From positions 33,519,578 to 33,583,577 of the forward strand of contig NC_086378.1 of the NCBI RefSeq assembly GCF_036588685.1: a stretch of DNA of 64,000 nt. Direction: 5' to 3'. The stretch comes from Mytilus trossulus (Eukaryota; Mollusca; Bivalvia; Mytilida; Mytilidae). The notes under the pieces were generated by a model that worked only from the letters and a program-made list of their open reading frames with translations, searched no databases and had not been told where the DNA came from. How positions within the stretch are numbered: the stretch's first letter is position 1; each line of letters begins with the position of its first letter. Shown here in pieces: positions 61,716 to 64,000 of this stretch. A program made the position numbers and the translations under genes.

Positions 61716-62354
61716 TAAAAAGCCTCAAAACAATAATTGCTTTGCTTTCAACATAGTTGTGATTGGTTCTTACACTATTTACAATATGTTCGAGTTTGCA
61801 GTTTTAAGATTAAATCGTTTATAATTTGACGATATGTTTAAAATACAACACATAACGGGTAAAACATCAAAGCGTACACATTGGGCTGTGGTATAATGAA
61901 TCTTGGTAAAGGTGAAAAGACTTTGTGAACATTTTCCAGGTAGAAAATTTCAGCGTAAAGTTCATTAGCCGTAACTTTTTACCCGATATTCGATGAATTT
62001 GACATCAAAGAACGTCACTAAATAGCATTATATCTAAATATAGAGGACAATACAAACCTTTACTATTTTAGTTAAACTAGTTCCTTTGATGTGAATCAGG
62101 TAAAACTATTTTCATACATAAGATAGTTTACAATACAAACTTATAGATAATTATAACTCTAAGTATGCTTATTTAACATGATTCCTTAACATAGTTTTGC
62201 ATGAAAAATTTCTTTTTCGTAAAGTACGCCATAGTGTATACATTAACTAGACAACAATCACAAAAAGGGTCATATATTTGTAATTGTGAACTCAGGAAAG
62301 TGTATCGTCGGTTTTGTTGATTGTTTGATGTAAAATTGACAGTACATTACAAAA

Positions 62355-62546
62355 ATGACTCCAGAGAAATTAGATATCACTTTGCCAGGGAAACAACATG
62401 AACAAAATGAGCATGACTCATCACTTGGCGTCTGTCATCTGCCGAAGTCGTCTGATGACTTAAAAAAAATATTCTGTGAAACAACTTGCTTAATTTACCC
62501 AAACTTGGCCGCAATTACCATTGGGGTATCTAATTGTTTTTCTTAA
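62355..62546 (+). CDS. Possible short coding exon, unrecognised
   Basis: An ATG in the context acaaaaATGACT opens 63 codons beginning MTPEKLDITLPGKQHEQNEH, with charged, protein-like composition and a cysteine-rich end. A possible donor (attggg|gtatct near 62526) lies before the stop. No partner exon, domain or family is recognised, and chance is a real alternative in this AT-rich sequence. Confidence 0.2.
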   Translation: MTPEKLDITLPGKQHEQNEHDSSLGVCHLPKSSDDLKKIFCETTCLIYPNLAAITIGVSNCFS

Positions 62547-64000
62547 TCCGGAGCTTAAGATATTTCATTGTTTTCTTTCAAACATGTGATTGAGGAAACC
62601 TTTCTGTTATAAACAAACGCATTATTACTGGTTCATTTATTTGATCAGGCTTTGTATTTCCCTGCGACGGAAGGAGACCATCAAACAATAGTTTTCTAGC
62701 TTACAATGGCAATACTTATACGCAATAGTAAAAGTGCTATCGTAAGTTAATATTGACCATACCAGACCTTTGTCCACAAAGATCTGTTAATATTAATGAA
62801 CTCGTCAAAACACTTACGTTGTCAGTTTGTTTTAGATTTACTTAGTTTGACTGTACCTTTGGTATCTTTCGTCCCTCTTTTACAGAAAAAAAACACTTAA
62901 ATTGAACCTTATTTCCCTAGAATTAGTGATTTTTTACCAGATTCAAATTGAATAAAATGTTTTAAGTAGTCTGACTGAAATATACAAAGAACAATTAATC
63001 TATTGTATCAACAACGTACCGAATGCATAACAATGACGTTAGCCCGTTCAAGTTTGAAATAGACACTTTTAGATGGGCTTTTTTTCAAACTAAGAGGTAA
63101 ATTTGTATTTTTATAACAAAAGACGAGGCAATGCGACCACCACCAAAAACTGGGGGTGCTCGCAGCTGCTTCGCATGTGGCACCCGTCGTGTTGCTCATG
63201 TTTTAGCAAACCCTGTAAATAGTACAACTCGGTAGGTTACGCGAAAAAACAGGTTGTAGTAAAAACAGAAGGAACATATCGATATCACTTGTAATACGGT
63301 AATTCCATAACGGCCAACCACCTCATAACATTTACAAAGAGATGACTTCAACTTCATCGTTTCGAACTCATGACTTAATAGCTTCCTTGTGAGCAGCAAC
63401 TCTGTATCAAGGAAATCATGGTAGGAAATACAAGCCCACCCGGGAATATTGTATCAATTGATACAATGTAGGAGATACCAATGTATATACTCCGTATGTA
63501 ATAAACAGTCAAATAAGAACAATATCCCGATACAAATAATACTGAAAGACACCATTTAATTTGATGGCATGGTCAAATTGTCAATTTTTGGAAACCAAGG
63601 TGCAAGAAAATTCAATTCAATCTCAGTGAATGGCTTTTCTTCATAAAGACATATTGAATTATTTTGGAGTAACTACTTTTTCTTGAACTATTAGGTTGGG
63701 AAATTAAGATTGATAAACAGTCTAACATTCGCACAGGTTCCTTCAACTTGTTCCTTATTTCAAAATACTGCAGACTAAAAGAACACTTCTGAAACCACAG
63801 TCTAAATATACATGTAACTACGTGTACCTTATATCTATTTATTATTTCAAAATTGTGCAGACTAAAAGAACAATTATGATAAATCAATATATGCAATGTT
63901 ATTAAAAACCCTTATGTAAGTGGTTTGCTATCAAACATATCACTAAGTACGAAGGAAGTATATACTATCGATTGTTACCTGATATGTTTTAACCATTGAA

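Larger units (their letters stand above)
60441..64000. other. Right end of window, no gene recognised
   Basis: Apart from the 62355 ORF and the 61.5-kb repeat, I see common mussel modules (for example 'acctttggtatctttcgtcc' at 62855 and 'ggcacccgtcgtgttgctca' at 63180) and chance ORFs. Upstream exons of the ROC-COR gene would be expected here on the minus strand, but I could not find any with matching phase. Confidence 0.45.

Overview
This window comes from an animal nuclear genome, very probably a marine mussel (Mytilus or a close relative). It is AT-rich. Its genes are split into small exons with GT-AG introns. It is full of dispersed repeats of the kind abundant in mussel genomes, for example the 'caaagagacaacaacccgaccat' and 'caatgagacaactctcc' modules and the 'gacgaaacgcgcgtctggcg' module. 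There are no bacterial-type operons. The genus is my inference from these repeats.

The main content is one large minus-strand gene that I assembled from the sequence. Twelve exons between 58139 and 12830 join in phase, all with GT-AG junctions. They total 3483 bases, or 1160 residues plus a stop. The order is: an ankyrin-like repeat exon (58.1 kb), a linker (46.7 kb), a Ras-of-complex (ROC) GTPase domain split over four exons (45.4, 37.1, 32.3 and 30.9 kb), a COR domain on one 1.2-kb exon (28.5 kb), a 40-base micro-exon (26.6 kb), two death-domain-like exons (24.8 and 19.2 kb), and two CARD-like exons (16.8 and 13.2 kb). The stop is at 12830 and a poly(A) signal follows at 12695-12690. The 5' end is not found. 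The protein looks like an intracellular ROCO (ROC-COR) signalling protein whose C-terminus carries four death-fold modules. It is partly reminiscent of DAPK1 (ankyrin-ROC-COR-death) but ends in tandem CARDs, which would suit recruitment of caspases or other CARD adaptors.

The large introns hold mobile DNA: a decayed Tc1-like transposase (47.2-48.2 kb), a broken Ty3/gypsy pol with its 3' LTR (41.5-43.6 kb), a piggyBac-type TTAA-flanked element (35.1-36.7 kb), LINE fragments, foldbacks, tRNA-derived inverted repeats and many copies of mussel repeats. A small unrecognised plus-strand gene (exons at 20145 and 21223) is nested in the intron between the two death-domain exons.

Outside the gene, 1-8 kb holds tRNA-like SINE sequence, a broken DIRS-type retroelement (2.5-4.1 kb, minus strand), and a nearly homogeneous 356-bp tandem array of about 7.8 copies (4.3-7.1 kb), each full unit carrying a nested hairpin. 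A single-exon membrane-protein-like ORF lies at 7.9 kb. The region beyond 58.2 kb holds a minisatellite, a 570-bp dispersed repeat and unassigned AT-rich DNA.
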